A DNA stretch of 24,389 bases from Leucobacter sp. (GCA_031178565.1 JAPSIU010000007.1:1-24389); one strand, 5' to 3'; numbered from the stretch's first letter, positions 8,789 to 16,282 are shown. A program made the numbers and translations. The notes: generated from the letters alone by a model not told the origin.

Positions 8789-9237
8789 TCCGCGGAGCAG
8801 ACCACGTCTCGTTCTCGGTGGCGGACCTCGACGCGTCGATCGAGTTCTACACGGACGTGCTGGGATTCGAGGAGCTCTGGCGGCTGGAGCGGGACCGCTC
8901 TCCCGAGCTCCGGGCGCAGGTCGGGTACGCCGACGCGGAGGTCAGCATCGCGCAGCTCGCGATTCCCGGAGGCGCCCTGAAGCTGGAACTCATCGCCTAC
9001 ACGGGCAGCGCCGGACCGGCGGTCGAACGCCGAGCCGTGGGCTCGGCGCACCTCTGCCTCCTCGTCGACGATATGGAGCCGGTGCGCGAGGCGCTCGAGT
9101 CCCGGGGCGCCGGATTCGTGTCGGAGCCGCAGTACTTCGACGACGGCGGCGGGATACGGGCCGTCTACCTCGAGGATCCGGACGGGATCACGGTCGAACT
9201 CACGCAGCACCTGTCGAGGTCGGAGGACGCACGATGA
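8785..9237 (+). CDS. VOC-superfamily metalloprotein (glyoxalase/epimerase fold)
   Basis: This 150-residue protein has two beta-alpha-beta-beta-beta modules of the vicinal oxygen chelate fold. The four expected metal ligands are visible: His7 (DHVSFSV), Glu68 (LKLELI), His89 (SAHLCLLV) and Glu138 (GITVELTQ). The signature ASIEFYTDVLGFEEL is in module 1 and YLEDPDGITVEL in module 2. An H-E-H-E set is typical of glyoxalase I and methylmalonyl-CoA epimerase-like enzymes rather than ring-cleaving dioxygenases. The gene is inserted between E1 alpha and E1 beta, overlapping both neighbours as ATGA (8785-8788 and 9234-9237), so it is almost certainly co-translated with them. A metal-dependent isomerase/epimerase or lyase step in the same pathway is inferred; the substrate is unknown. 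Confidence 0.9.
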   Translation: MIRGADHVSFSVADLDASIEFYTDVLGFEELWRLERDRSPELRAQVGYADAEVSIAQLAIPGGALKLELIAYTGSAGPAVERRAVGSAHLCLLVDDMEPVREALESRGAGFVSEPQYFDDGGGIRAVYLEDPDGITVELTQHLSRSEDAR

Positions 9238-10247
9238 ACGACGAGATCGTCGACCCGAAGCTGAACATGTCGCGCGTCGTCGCGGCGACGCTCGAGCAGC
9301 TGATGCATCGGGACGAACGGGTCATGGTGCTCGGCGAGGACGTCGGGGCGATGGGCGGAGTCTTCGGATCGACCCGGAACCTGCTGCGGAGATTCGGCCC
9401 CGAGCGCGTCCTCGACACTCCGATCTCGGAGCAGAGCCTCGTGGGGATGGGCGTCGGACTCGCGCAGTCGGGCCTCCGACCGATCGTCGAGGTGATGTTC
9501 GTGGACTTCATCGGGACCTGCCTCGATCAGGTCTACAACCAGATGGCGAAGAACCACTACATGTCGGGCGGCGCCGTGCAGGTGCCGATGGTCCTGAAGA
9601 CCGCCGTCGGCAGCATCGGGGACGCGGCGCAGCACTCCCAGGTCCTGACCGCGACCTTCGCCCATCTCCCCGGGCTGAAGATCGTCTTCCCCTCATCACC
9701 CGGCGATGCTCGCGGACTGCTGCAGAGCGCCGTCGAGAGCGATGATCCAGTCGTGTTCTTCGAGCACAAGAAACTGCTGATGACCCGGGGCGAGGATCTG
9801 CCGTACCAGTCGAACCCGGGGAGCGGTCCGGTCCCGCTGGGAAGCGCCGCCGTGATCCGTCCGGGCCGCGACGTCACGATCGTGGCCAGCGGCTGGATGG
9901 TGCAGGAGAGCTTCCTGGCCGCGGAGCAGCTCTCCAGAGAAGGCGTCGAGGCGGAGCTCGTGGACCTGCGGAGCATCGTCCCGCTCGACCTCGAGACCGT
10001 CGAGTCGTCGGTCCTGCGGACCGGCTCGCTCCTCGTCGTCGACGAGGACTACCGCTCGTTCGGCGTGGGGAGCGAGATCATCGCAGCGCTTGCGGAGCGC
10101 CATCCGGGCAGGGAGTTGCGCTTCGCTCGGGAAGCGCTGCCCGACGTCCCGATTCCCGCGAGCAAGCCTCTGGAGGAGGCTGTGCTTCCCTCGAGCGCGA
10201 GCATCGTCTCCGCGGCTCGCCGTCTGCTGGGGCGATGCGGGGAATGA
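9234..10247 (+). CDS. Thiamine-diphosphate dehydrogenase E1 beta subunit (AcoB/PdhB/BkdB-like)
   Basis: This 337-residue protein has the transketolase pyrimidine-binding domain followed by the C-terminal transketolase domain. Conserved blocks are VLGEDVGAMGGVFGSTRNLL, RVLDTPISEQSLVGMGVGLA (the Glu in ISE activates ThDP), FVDFIGTCLDQVYNQMAKNHY, DAAQHSQ and DPVVFFEHKKLL. In the C-terminal part are VELVDLRSIVPLD-like (AELVDLRSIVPLD) and PDVPIPASKPLEEAVLP. GGAGGA lies 7 bases before the ATG, which overlaps the VOC stop. It forms an alpha2beta2 E1 with the gene at 7832. The next gene is a hydrolase, not the E2 acyltransferase usually found here, so the E2/E3 partners would have to come from elsewhere. 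Confidence 0.93.
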   Translation: MNDEIVDPKLNMSRVVAATLEQLMHRDERVMVLGEDVGAMGGVFGSTRNLLRRFGPERVLDTPISEQSLVGMGVGLAQSGLRPIVEVMFVDFIGTCLDQVYNQMAKNHYMSGGAVQVPMVLKTAVGSIGDAAQHSQVLTATFAHLPGLKIVFPSSPGDARGLLQSAVESDDPVVFFEHKKLLMTRGEDLPYQSNPGSGPVPLGSAAVIRPGRDVTIVASGWMVQESFLAAEQLSREGVEAELVDLRSIVPLDLETVESSVLRTGSLLVVDEDYRSFGVGSEIIAALAERHPGRELRFAREALPDVPIPASKPLEEAVLPSSASIVSAARRLLGRCGE

Positions 10248-11782
10248 GGAACGCGATCGCCGCACCCCATCGGGCCGCCACGGCGGCGGGCGAGCGAGTA
10301 TTCCTGGAGGGAGGCGGCGCGGTCGACGCGGCGATCAGCGCCGCGCTCAGCCTGAGCGTCGTCTATCCCCAGGACTGCTCGATCGGAGGCGACCTCATCG
10401 CGCTCGTCCGTTCGCCCGCGGGGGACGCCTGGGTCGTCAACGGCTCGGGTCCCGCACCGGCCGGTCTGCCGGGCGCGATCGCGGAGTCCGGGGTCTCCGA
10501 GATGCCGGCCGCGGGCCCGCTCACCGTGACGGTTCCAGGAGCGCTCTCGGGGCTCGCCGAGCTGCATCGCCTCGGAGGCTCCCTCCCGTGGAGCGGCCTG
10601 TTCGCCTCGGCGCTGAGCGACGCCGAGGAGGGCGTGGTGATCACGCCGACGACCGCGCGTTTCCTCGCCGACGACTGGCGGGAACTGCGCCGGGATCCCG
10701 GGTTCCTGTCGACGTTCGCGGACGAGGACGGAGCGCCGCTCCGCGCCGGAGACGTGCTGCGGCAGCCGCGGCTCGCCGAGACGCTGCGCGAGTTATCGGC
10801 GTCCGGCGGCAGGTCGTTCTACGGCGGTGCGATCGGCGCGCGCTTCTGCGACGGGCTCTCCGAGGCCGGAGGAGCCCTTCGTCTCGCCGACCTCACGGCG
10901 TACCGCGCGCGCATCGAACGCCCCTCGACGGTGCAGTGGCGCGGGATGGTCGTCTCGACCTCCGCATCGAACACGCAGGGCCCCGTGCTGCTCGCGCTGC
11001 TCGCCGCAGTCGAGCGCGGCGAACTGGATCCCGACCCGCTGGGAGCGGACGTCGAACGACTGGTCGAGCTCGCTGCTCGCACCGCCGGTCTGCGCGACGC
11101 GTGCGTGGGGGACGGGGCCGAACTCTCCGGGGGCCCGCTCGACTGGACGAGTGCCGAGGCGCTCGACCGGTTGCTGCATCCGGAACACGAGACGCGACCT
11201 TCGAATCGCAAGCGTACCGGGGGCGACACGGTCGCCGTGGCGGCCACCGACGCCGCCGGCTGGAGCGTGTCCCTCATCCAGAGCGTCTACGAACCGTTCG
11301 GGGCGCGTATCCTCGAGCCTCGGACGGGCATCGTGTGCCACAATCGCGGCGCGTCGTTCACGCTCGAGGCCGGCCACGTGAACCGCCTCGAAGCGGGGAA
11401 GCGTCCTATGCACACCCTCATGCCGGTGATCGTGGAGCGCGGCGGGAAGGTCTACTCGGTCCAGGGGACGATGGGCGGGAAGGCGCAGCCGCAGGTGCAT
11501 CTCGAGTTCCTCGGCAGCCTCGTCTCGGGATTTGCTCCGGCCGAGGCCCTCGAGCGGCCGCGGTGGGTCGTCGGCGGCCGCGAGTCGGGTGAGCCGGGAG
11601 TCGTGCAGATCGAGGCCGGAGCCGACACGGCTGCATCACGAATCGAGAGCCGCGGGTTCCGGGTGCAGCGCATCCCGGCGCTGCACGACGCGGTCGGCCA
11701 CCTGCAGGCGGTCGTGTACGAGAGCGACGGTCCCGTGGCGATCTCGGACCCGCGGTCGGATGGATCCGCGTACGCGGGGTGA
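10244..11782 (+). CDS. Gamma-glutamyltransferase-fold Ntn-hydrolase (amidohydrolase, copy 1)
   Basis: This 512-residue protein of the GGT family lacks a signal peptide and so is probably cytoplasmic. The N-terminal part has the family GGGAVDAAISAAL and GGDLIALVR blocks. The autoprocessing/nucleophile motif TGGDTVAV puts catalytic Thr at residue 329, followed by SLIQSVYEPFGARILEP and GIVCHNRGASF. Canonical GGT has NNQMDDF and PLSSM here for binding the gamma-glutamyl group; this protein has HNRGASF and PMHTL. It therefore resembles the YwrD/oxamate-amidohydrolase-like branch rather than true GGT. The oxyanion TMGG motif is kept. The start at 10244 overlaps the E1-beta stop (ATGA) and gives exactly the length of the paralogue at 16269; an ATG at 10235 would add three residues. 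It is the last gene of the operon and converges with the ureohydrolase gene 11 bases away. Confidence 0.87.
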   Translation: MRNAIAAPHRAATAAGERVFLEGGGAVDAAISAALSLSVVYPQDCSIGGDLIALVRSPAGDAWVVNGSGPAPAGLPGAIAESGVSEMPAAGPLTVTVPGALSGLAELHRLGGSLPWSGLFASALSDAEEGVVITPTTARFLADDWRELRRDPGFLSTFADEDGAPLRAGDVLRQPRLAETLRELSASGGRSFYGGAIGARFCDGLSEAGGALRLADLTAYRARIERPSTVQWRGMVVSTSASNTQGPVLLALLAAVERGELDPDPLGADVERLVELAARTAGLRDACVGDGAELSGGPLDWTSAEALDRLLHPEHETRPSNRKRTGGDTVAVAATDAAGWSVSLIQSVYEPFGARILEPRTGIVCHNRGASFTLEAGHVNRLEAGKRPMHTLMPVIVERGGKVYSVQGTMGGKAQPQVHLEFLGSLVSGFAPAEALERPRWVVGGRESGEPGVVQIEAGADTAASRIESRGFRVQRIPALHDAVGHLQAVVYESDGPVAISDPRSDGSAYAG

Positions 11783-11793
11783 CTCTGAGAGAC

Positions 11794-12720
11794 CTACCGT
11801 GCTGACCGCTCGACGACCGCCTTCAGGAACTCGAGGACGACGTGGGCGGCGAGACTGCCGGTCTGGTCGCGGAGGTCGTGCGGGGGCGACACCGTGTTCA
11901 CGTCGAAGACGACGACCTCGAGCCCGGCGAGGCCGCGGAGGAGGTCCAGGCCCTCGGCCGTCGTGAGTCCGCCCCACGCCGGGGTGACCACACCGGGCGC
12001 CACGGACGGATCGAAGACGTCCATGTCCCAGCAGAGGTAGACGGGTCGTGCCCCGACCGTCTCCCGGATCTCGTCGACGATCGACGAGACGCCGCGCTCT
12101 CGAACGGCCCGCATCGCGCAGACGCGGTATCCCAGCTCTTCGGCGAAGCCGATGACGCCCGGCCGGTCGGCGAGCTCGGTGTCCCGGATGCCGACGTGGA
12201 ACGAGCGGGGGACATCGACGATGCCCTCGCGCGCGGCGTGCACGAACGAGTTGGCGTTGTTGTACTCCTGGGGCTCGAAGAGATCGTAGGCATCGGTGTG
12301 GGCATCGAGGTGCACGAGCACCAGATCCGGATGCCTCCGGTGCGCCTCGCGGAGCTGGGGGAGGGTGACCGCTCCGTCGCCGCCGAGCGTGATCGGCATC
12401 GCGCCGGCGTCGAGGATCGCGGCGACCTCGGCGGCGATCCTCCCGAATGCCTCCTCCACCTGGCCGGAAGTCACCGCGACGTCGCCGAGATCGACCAGGT
12501 CGAGGGCCTCGATGGGGTTCACGCCGAGATCCTCCGCGCTCTCGGCGACGAGCAGGGACGCCGCGCGGATGTGGGCCGGTCCGCCGCGGCCCCCGACACG
12601 AGAGGGATGCGATCCCATGTCGAAGGGCACGCCGAGGACCGCGGCGCGCGATCCCTCGGCGGAGTCGGCGCGGCGCACGCCGAAGAGCGTGCCGGAGGGC
12701 CTGCGGTGATCGATGGTCAT
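11794..12720 (-). CDS. Arginase/agmatinase-family ureohydrolase-like protein with altered active site
   Basis: This 308-residue protein has the ureohydrolase fold. VLGVPFDMGSHPSRVGGRGG is near the N-terminus. Three metal-site motifs appear as GGDGAVTLP (113-121), DAHTDAYD (139-146) and WDMDVFDPSVAPG (231-243). In classical members the first motif is GGDHS, whose His is a manganese ligand; here residue 116 is Gly. The late motif normally written DVVEVSP, whose Glu contacts the guanidinium, reads DVNTVSPPHD (273-282). The other Asp/His ligands remain. It could be a divergent guanidino- or amidino-hydrolase with one metal site changed, or a hydrolase of another C-N substrate. It is the last gene of the amino-acid-type importer operon, 16 bases after the ATPase, which suggests that it acts on the imported compound. 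Confidence 0.85.
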   Translation of the reverse strand: MTIDHRRPSGTLFGVRRADSAEGSRAAVLGVPFDMGSHPSRVGGRGGPAHIRAASLLVAESAEDLGVNPIEALDLVDLGDVAVTSGQVEEAFGRIAAEVAAILDAGAMPITLGGDGAVTLPQLREAHRRHPDLVLVHLDAHTDAYDLFEPQEYNNANSFVHAAREGIVDVPRSFHVGIRDTELADRPGVIGFAEELGYRVCAMRAVRERGVSSIVDEIRETVGARPVYLCWDMDVFDPSVAPGVVTPAWGGLTTAEGLDLLRGLAGLEVVVFDVNTVSPPHDLRDQTGSLAAHVVLEFLKAVVERSAR

Positions 12721-12736
12721 GGCGTCCGTCGTCCGT

Positions 12737-13540
12737 TCAGAGGATCTTCGAGAGGAACTGCTTCGTGCGCTCGCTCCTCGGGTTCGTGAAGACGAGCTCG
12801 GGGTCCCCCTGCTCGATGATGGCTCCCTCGTCCATCACGATCACGCGGTCGGCGACCTCTCGTGTGAAGCCCATCTCGTGACTGACGATGATCATCGTCA
12901 TGCCGGCGGAGGCGAGGTCCTGCATGACCTGCAGCACCTCGCCGACCATCTCGGGGTCGAGCGCCGAGGTCGGCTCGTCGAACAGCATGAGAGCGGGTCG
13001 CATCGCGAGCGCGCGAGCGATCGCGACCCGCTGCTGCTGCCCGCCGGAGAGCGAGCGCGGACGGGCATCCGCCTTGTCGGAGAGGTCGATGCGGGCCAGG
13101 AGCTCCTCCGCGTACGCGACGGCCTCCGACTTCTTCTCCCCCTTGACCCGCACGGGTGCGTGCCAGATGTTCTCGAGCACCGTCATGTGGGGGAACAGGT
13201 TGAAGTGCTGGAACACGAAGCCGATGTCGGCTCGCTGCCGCGCGAGGGCCTTCGCCGAGATCTCGGACGTCGTGCCGTTCTCGTGCGTGCGTTCGCCGAT
13301 CCGCTGACCGTTGACGTAGATCTCGCCGCTGTCGATCGGTTCGAGCCGGTTGAGCGTGCGGAGGAACGTCGTCTTCCCGGCTCCGGAGGGGCCGACGAGC
13401 ACGACGACCTCTCCGCGGTCGATCTCGAGCGAGACGTCCGTGAGGATGTGCCGGTCGCCGAACCACTTGTTGATATCCACCGTGCGCACGATGGGGCCGT
13501 CGGAGACGGGGACCGGCGTCGTGTATTCCGTGCCGCTCAT
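12737..13540 (-). CDS. glnQ: Polar amino acid ABC transporter ATP-binding protein (GlnQ type)
   Basis: This 267-residue ATPase starts at the ATG that overlaps the permease stop (ATGA on the minus strand). The frame runs open far upstream but only as a shadow of the neighbouring genes. Motifs are Walker A GPSGAGKT (50-57), Q-loop VFQHFNLFPHMTVLENI, signature LSGGQQQRVAIARAL, Walker B LMLFDEPTSALDPEMV, switch VSHEMGFTREVAD and the family C-terminus TKQFLSKIL. The FQHFNLFPHMT pattern is typical of polar-amino-acid (PAAT) importers. It powers the permease encoded upstream in the operon. The symbol denotes family only; glutamine is not shown to be the substrate. Confidence 0.92.
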   Translation of the reverse strand: MSGTEYTTPVPVSDGPIVRTVDINKWFGDRHILTDVSLEIDRGEVVVLVGPSGAGKTTFLRTLNRLEPIDSGEIYVNGQRIGERTHENGTTSEISAKALARQRADIGFVFQHFNLFPHMTVLENIWHAPVRVKGEKKSEAVAYAEELLARIDLSDKADARPRSLSGGQQQRVAIARALAMRPALMLFDEPTSALDPEMVGEVLQVMQDLASAGMTMIIVSHEMGFTREVADRVIVMDEGAIIEQGDPELVFTNPRSERTKQFLSKIL

Positions 13541-14346
13541 GCCGCGGCTCCTTCCAGATCGGCGAGGGGGTTCTTCGGTGCGACCCGGTCGCGCTTGCTG
13601 CGCATCCCGAAGAGGCGCTTCCAGATCGACTCGGCCTTCGGGAGGCCGGCCTTCGCGTTGAGCCAGTTCTCGATGAGCGTCTGGATCACGGTCCAGATCG
13701 TCGTGAGCAGGAGGTAGTAGAGCGCGACGACGATGAAGATCTCGAAGGCCTTGAAGGTCGAGGAGGCCATGGTGCTGCCGATCTGGAACATCTCGGCGAC
13801 GCCGATGATCGACAGGATCGAGGTGCTCTTCATCAGGCCGTTGAAGGAGTTGCCGAGCGGAGGCACCATCACCCGGATGGCCTGGGGCACGATGATCCAG
13901 CGCATCGCCGCGAGCGGCGTCATGCCGAGGGACAGCGAGGCCTCCGTCTGGCCCTTCTCGATCGACTCGAGCCCGCCGCGTACGATCTCCGAGATGTACG
14001 CGCTCTCGTTGAGCATCAGACCGATGATCGCCGCCTGGACCGCGCCCTTGATGAGGAACCCGATCGAGACGTCCTCGAAGCGGAAGATGTTCGCGGCCGC
14101 GAACCCCGTGTAGAGGATGACGAGCTGCACGAGCAGCGGGGTGCCGCGGATGATCCAGATGTAGAGGCTCGCGATGATCTGCAGCGGCAGGAACCGGCTG
14201 CGCCCCATGAGGGCGATGACGAGGCCGAGGATCAGGGCCAGCGCCATGGCCACGACCGAGATGATGACGGTCAGAGCCAGTCCGTTGAGGAAGCTCGGGC
14301 TGGGGGTGAGCAGGCTCTGCCAGAAGTAGTCCCAGTCGAATGTCAT
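13537..14346 (-). CDS. Polar amino acid ABC transporter permease (GlnP/HisM type)
   Basis: This 269-residue inner-membrane permease has a His/Glu/Gln/Arg/opine-type TMD. NGLALTVIISVVAMALALILG is in the first helix pair. The signature YIWIIRGTPLLVQLVILYTGF follows, then LNESAYISEIVRGGLESI and the coupling loop QTEASLSLGMTPLAAMRWI. PQAIRVMVPPLGNSFNGLMKSTS is near the C-terminal part. A basic tail follows the last helix. AAGGACG precedes the ATG. A single permease gene suggests a homodimer. A 30-base palindrome lies between this gene and the upstream binding-protein gene. Confidence 0.92.
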   Translation of the reverse strand: MTFDWDYFWQSLLTPSPSFLNGLALTVIISVVAMALALILGLVIALMGRSRFLPLQIIASLYIWIIRGTPLLVQLVILYTGFAAANIFRFEDVSIGFLIKGAVQAAIIGLMLNESAYISEIVRGGLESIEKGQTEASLSLGMTPLAAMRWIIVPQAIRVMVPPLGNSFNGLMKSTSILSIIGVAEMFQIGSTMASSTFKAFEIFIVVALYYLLLTTIWTVIQTLIENWLNAKAGLPKAESIWKRLFGMRSKRDRVAPKNPLADLEGAAA

Positions 14347-14372
14347 AGTTGTGCGTCCTTGATGTGTCGGGT

Positions 14373-14402
14373 CCGGGAGAGGGACGCGCGTCCCTCTCCC
14401 GG
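14373..14402 (-). other. 30-base perfect palindrome between binding-protein and permease genes
   Basis: The stretch is its own reverse complement over all 30 bases (arms CCGGGAGAGGGACG...CGTCCCTCTCCCGG), so the transcript can form a very strong hairpin. It lies 7 bases beyond the binding-protein stop and 26 before the permease start. No T-tract follows on the minus strand, so full termination is unlikely. By analogy with other binding-protein operons, it probably protects the 3' end of the binding-protein mRNA or partly terminates, giving more binding protein than permease. That role is inference. Confidence 0.75.
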
Positions 14403-14409
14403 GGGCGGG

Positions 14410-15291
14410 CTACTCGGGCTTCGTGATGTCGTTGCTCTCGACGCCCCACTCCTTGAGGATCTCGTGGTAGCCGCCGTCGTCGACGAGAGCCTGGAAGGCC
14501 TCGTCGAGTGCGGCGTTGAGCTCGGTGTTGTCCTTGAGCGTCGCCGCGCCGATCTCGATCTTGCCGGTGGGCTCGCCGGTCATCTTGAACGTGCCGCCCG
14601 ACTCCTGCTCGTAGAAGCTCATGATCTCCGAGGTGTCGATGAACGCGTCCACCTGGCCCGCGATCACCTGCTGGACGGCGCTGGTCCCCTCGTCCACGAG
14701 TGTAATCTCCAGGGGATCCTTGCCGTCGTCGACGCACTTCTGCGACAGCTCCTCGGCGCCGTTGCCGCCCGTGGCTCCGGTGATCGCCACGACGTTCGCG
14801 CCGCAGAGGCTGTCGTCGAACCCGGTGATGTCCTTCGGGTTCTCCTCGCTGACGCCCACGCCCGTTCCCGAGTACAGGTACGGGACGAAGTTCGCGATCT
14901 CCTCGCGCTCGGGCTTGATGTACAGGGAGCCCATGATCACGTCGCACTGCTTCGCCTGGAGCGCCGGGATGAGGCCGGAGAAGGCGTACTCCTCGAATGA
15001 GGCCTCGAGGCCGAGCTCGGTCGCGAGCGCCTTGGCGAGGTCGATCTCGACGCCCTGCAGCTCGTTGTTCTCGTCGTAGAAGACATTGGGCGGGGTGTCT
15101 CCGGTGCAGACGGTGAGCTTGCCCTCCTTGATGACTACCGGGGGTGCGACCTGCGCATCGGAGGCGGTGCCCTCGGGCTCCGCCGGTTCCGATCCGGCCT
15201 GGCCGCAGGCGGAGAGCGAGAGCGCGAATCCCGCGGTGAGGGCGAGCACGACGGCGCGTGCCCGGCGAGAGGCGGAGGCGGGGAAAGCCAC
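14410..15291 (-). CDS. ABC transporter substrate-binding lipoprotein, family 3 (polar amino acid type)
   Basis: The 293-residue precursor starts with GTG, with AAGGAG 8 bases upstream. The arginine-containing signal peptide ends in the lipobox LSAC, with Cys29 as lipidation site. The mature protein has the family-3 pattern: GKLTVCTGDTPPNVFYDEN, GVEIDLAKALATELG, LIPALQAKQCDVIMGSLYI, and KPEREEIANF with Arg129, which in the family binds the ligand's alpha-carboxylate. Further on are DEGTSAVQQVIAGQVDAF and a C-terminal YHEILKEWGV. Several cysteines in the mature part (62, 116 and others) may form disulphides. The retained arginine points to an amino-acid-like ligand. With a ureohydrolase-like gene in the operon, a guanidino or amide-bearing amino acid is a guess. 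Confidence 0.93.
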   Translation of the reverse strand: MAFPASASRRARAVVLALTAGFALSLSACGQAGSEPAEPEGTASDAQVAPPVVIKEGKLTVCTGDTPPNVFYDENNELQGVEIDLAKALATELGLEASFEEYAFSGLIPALQAKQCDVIMGSLYIKPEREEIANFVPYLYSGTGVGVSEENPKDITGFDDSLCGANVVAITGATGGNGAEELSQKCVDDGKDPLEITLVDEGTSAVQQVIAGQVDAFIDTSEIMSFYEQESGGTFKMTGEPTGKIEIGAATLKDNTELNAALDEAFQALVDDGGYHEILKEWGVESNDITKPE

Positions 15292-15362
15292 GGTGATTTC
15301 TCCTTCTTGGTTCGGACTGTTCTTGCGAATCGAGGCGATTTCGGGTGTATGCTCGATCAGCA

Positions 15363-15377
15363 GTTGGTAGGACCAAC
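15363..15377. promoter_or_regulatory. FadR-type GntR operator in divergent promoter region
   Basis: GTTGGT-AGG-ACCAAC is a perfect 6+6 inverted repeat with a 3-base spacer. It contains the TGGTnnnACCA core known for FadR-subfamily GntR regulators. It is the clearest symmetric site in the 208-base intergenic region (15292-15499) between the importer operon and the gntR gene. It lies 71 bases from the binding-protein GTG and 122 bases from the gntR ATG. The likely ligand is the FCD-type regulator encoded at 15500, acting on one or both promoters. A weak TATGCT (15348-15353) and TACTAT (15473-15478) could be -10 elements for the gntR direction. The -10/-35 assignment is uncertain. Confidence 0.75.
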
Positions 15378-15499
15378 AAACGAACTGAATGGACGATACC
15401 CCGAACCGCAGCTCCGAGTCAATGCGCCCACCGCGCGGCGCTGCACCGAACAGATAACGATCGGGTGTCGACTACTATCGCGAGAAGAAGGAGGCGCGA

Positions 15500-16282
15500 A
15501 TGGACTGGACGGCAATCGGTCGCGCGACCACGCTCTCGCTCCCCGATCGGCTCTCGGTCGACCTCGAGCGGCTGATCCTCGACGGCAAGCTCGAGCCGGG
15601 CGACCGGCTTCCGCCGGAGCGCGAGCTGGCGGCTCATCTGGGGGTGTCCCGCGTCTCCGTGCGCGAGGCGCTCCGCGAACTCGAGAACCGGGGACTGATC
15701 GACCGCAGGCCGGGACGGGGCACCATCGTGCTGAAGCCCGGCGAACGGTCGGCGGTCTTCGACGAGGCGCTCGGGGTCGTCGCTTCGCTGCGCCCCGAGC
15801 TGCACGACATCATGGAGCTGCGCGTGATCGTGGAGCCGCCGATCGCCCGGATCACGGCGGCGCGCGCCACGCGACGCGACCTGGCGCAGCTGCGCGAGCT
15901 CGTAGAGGCGATGGAGGCCGACGTCACGAAGGAGCGCTACGCGGAACTCGACCGCGCGTTCCACCAGGCGATCGCCCAGTACGCCCACAACCCGCTGCTC
16001 GAGCTCATCAACGAGCAGATCGCGCAGCAGATCGCGCCGAGCCGTGCGAACCGGTACCAGACGCGTGAGCGCCGCGCGGCCTCGAGCGCGGCGCACCGCC
16101 GCATCTACGAGGCGATCGCGGCGGGCGATGGGGATCTCGCGGAGCACGAGGCGCGGGAGCACGTGCTCGATATCAGCCGACAGATCGCGAATGCGGCGCA
16201 GGACGCCGGTAGGGCCCAGGACGCCGGCGCGGCCGAACACGCCGACGCGGCTCAGGAACGGAGTGACCATGACGCAGGGTGA
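15500..16282 (+). CDS. GntR-family transcriptional regulator, FadR/FCD type
   Basis: This 260-residue regulator has a GntR winged helix at about 15-80 (LEPGDRLPPERELAAHLGVS, then SVREALRELENRGLIDRRPG). An all-helical FCD effector domain follows. FCD metal ligands are visible as Asp151 and His155 (ELDRAFHQAIA), His199 (AHRRIYEAI) and His221 (AREHVLDI). GAAGGAGG stands just before the ATG. The C-terminal ~30 residues are a low-complexity Ala/Asp/Gln tail partly made by a short duplication (AQDAGR then AQDAGA). FCD regulators usually respond to carboxylic or amino acids. It is divergent from the importer/ureohydrolase operon and overlaps the downstream Ntn-hydrolase gene by 14 bases, so it probably controls both and itself through the operator at 15363. 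Confidence 0.93.
   Translation: MDWTAIGRATTLSLPDRLSVDLERLILDGKLEPGDRLPPERELAAHLGVSRVSVREALRELENRGLIDRRPGRGTIVLKPGERSAVFDEALGVVASLRPELHDIMELRVIVEPPIARITAARATRRDLAQLRELVEAMEADVTKERYAELDRAFHQAIAQYAHNPLLELINEQIAQQIAPSRANRYQTRERRAASSAAHRRIYEAIAAGDGDLAEHEAREHVLDISRQIANAAQDAGRAQDAGAAEHADAAQERSDHDAG

Noticed and set aside
7832..10247. A complete acetoin or pyruvate dehydrogenase complex
   Set aside because: Only the E1 subunits are present; no lipoyl-domain E2 or FAD-dependent E3 is encoded in the window, so the complex type was not named.
10244..11782. True gamma-glutamyltransferase acting on glutathione
   Set aside because: The gamma-glutamyl-binding blocks of the canonical enzyme are replaced and there is no signal peptide, so only the fold is claimed.
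14373..14402. Rho-independent terminator
   Set aside because: The stem is strong but no T-tract follows on either strand, and the downstream genes clearly belong to the same transporter.
12737..15379. An 880-codon open frame on the minus strand
   Set aside because: Only its last 267 codons are a real gene (the GlnQ-type ATPase). The rest is an out-of-frame shadow of the permease and binding-protein genes, rich in Arg and Gly as expected for high-GC DNA.
16193..16232. Tandem repeat element at the end of the FCD regulator gene
   Set aside because: Two imperfect ~17-base units only; it explains the Ala/Asp/Gln tail of the protein but is too short to be called a repeat array.
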